Assembly: GCA_021300055.1 (NCBI GenBank)
Contig: JAJTHU010000309.1
Span: 1-6,097, forward strand
Length of the DNA: 6,097 nt
Source: Nitrosomonadaceae bacterium
Lineage (GTDB): Bacteria; Pseudomonadota; Gammaproteobacteria; Burkholderiales; Usitatibacteraceae
Direction of reading: 5' to 3'
Below the pieces are notes generated by a model that saw only the letters and a list, made by a program, of their open reading frames with translations, ran no database searches and was not told where the DNA came from. A program made the position numbers and the translations under genes. Below, one piece after another: positions 5,674-6,097 of the stretch (position 1 is the stretch's first letter; each line of letters begins with the position of its first letter).

Positions 5674-6051
5674 AGAGAGTTCTCTTTGGGTTGAGCTTGC
5701 TTGTTTGCGTGATTCGCTGTGTTTGACGACGACAAGACCCACTTTGGATTCACGGTCACCAGATTTCCAGCCAGCAGCGATAAAACGCTGATTCCGCACC
5801 GCGAGTCGCGGCAATAGCGCGCCAAAGTCAACGACATACGGCCTGTAAGCGAAGGCAACTAGCGCACGCGCTCTCAGAATAGTTGCGCACGGCACGGCAA
5901 AAAAGTTCCTGCGTGCCAAGTTGTCGACCGTCTAGAGCATTGCTTCGTGCTTCACGCGCTCACTGACGCCGGGCCGATAGAATGTGAACTCTGTCGCTTA
6001 GCCGCGCAGCCGCATTTCCTATTTCCCCAGCCCGTCACCGATGGAGTCACC
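5674..6051. other. Non-coding divergent intergenic region
   Basis: This gap separates the leftward small gene from the rightward DUF1993 gene and should hold both promoters. I see no convincing gene in it. Small dyads are present: AGAGA-GT-TCTCT (5674-5685), CAGCG-N6-CGCTG (5775-5790), CCGCG-AGT-CGCGG (5799-5811) and GGCACG-N15-CGTGCC (5891-5917, with an A-run in the loop). A TAGAAT at 5978-5983 could be a -10 for the DUF1993 gene, but no -35 sits at the right distance. No sigma-70 promoter for the small gene stands out. Confidence 0.55.
6043..6046 (+). promoter_or_regulatory. Ribosome binding site of the DUF1993 gene
   Basis: GGAG lies 5 bases before the ATG at 6052 and supports that start over the out-of-frame ATG at 6041. 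Confidence 0.6.
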
Positions 6052-6097
6052 ATGACTATCAGCATGTATCAAGCGTCCGTCCCCGCGTTTCAGAAAA
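6052..6097 (+). CDS. DUF1993-family protein (3' truncated, first 15 codons)
   Basis: Only the start of this gene is inside the window; it reads MTISMYQASVPAFQK. This matches the usual opening of DUF1993 proteins (PF09351), small cytoplasmic proteins of about 170 residues with a predicted DinB-like helical fold and no established function. The ATG at 6052 is preceded by GGAG (6043-6046) at 5 bases spacing. The upstream ATG at 6041 is out of frame. The call rests on recognising a short N-terminal signature, so the rest of the gene must be read to the right to confirm it. The gene is divergent from the small exported-protein gene and shares the intergenic region with it. Confidence 0.7.
   Translation, partial: MTISMYQASVPAFQK

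Noticed and set aside
5874..5909. A sigma-E-like promoter on the minus strand (GGAACTT and TCTGA)
   Set aside because: Both boxes match well, but they are 24 bases apart, longer than the roughly 15-19 bases expected, and they lie over 200 bases from the small gene.
5659..5919. An 86-residue minus-strand frame that starts with TTG and whose stop overlaps the small gene's start (ATGA)
   Set aside because: The 4-base overlap looks like coupling, but the start is TTG with no Shine-Dalgarno site, third-position GC is only about half, and rare AGA/AGG codons are used. No domain is recognisable. The strong ribosome binding site of the 79-residue gene makes coupling unnecessary.

Overview
This 6.1-kb window is moderately GC-rich, densely coding proteobacterial chromosome. 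The gene set (a dpp-type ABC transporter, a DUF1993 protein, a small exported protein ending in a VVTAKR motif) and the ATTCCC-N8-GGGAAT repeat suggest a betaproteobacterium or a Xanthomonas-like gammaproteobacterium. That placement is inference, because no taxonomic marker gene is present.

Left half (2-3375, + strand): the distal part of a peptide/nickel-type ABC importer operon. It holds the C-terminal 144 residues of a DppB-like permease, then complete DppC-like permease, DppD-like ATPase and DppF-like ATPase. The genes are 2, 12 and 9 bases apart, so they form one transcription unit. The substrate-binding protein and the start of dppB, with the operon promoter, lie to the left of the window.

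Middle (3376-3564): a 189-base gap between convergent genes. It is largely filled by a nested inverted-repeat element (3409-3515). The right arm of this element is a perfect dRS3-type hairpin followed by a short T run, and it may serve as the transporter operon's terminator.

Right half (3565-5662, - strand, read leftwards): a 79-residue exported protein of unknown function, then a cytoplasmic alpha/beta-hydrolase esterase, then a class I SAM-dependent methyltransferase. The esterase and methyltransferase are 8 bases apart and are probably coupled. The esterase probably has its own promoter (extended -10 at 5369-5377), just behind a stable hairpin that follows the small gene.

Far right (5663-6097): a 389-base non-coding divergent region with several small dyads, then the first 15 codons of a DUF1993-family protein on the + strand.

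Most of the window is ordinary. No CRISPR array, tRNA, rRNA, transposase or defence system is visible. The points most worth checking are the small VVTAKR protein, the nested repeat element and the esterase-methyltransferase pair.
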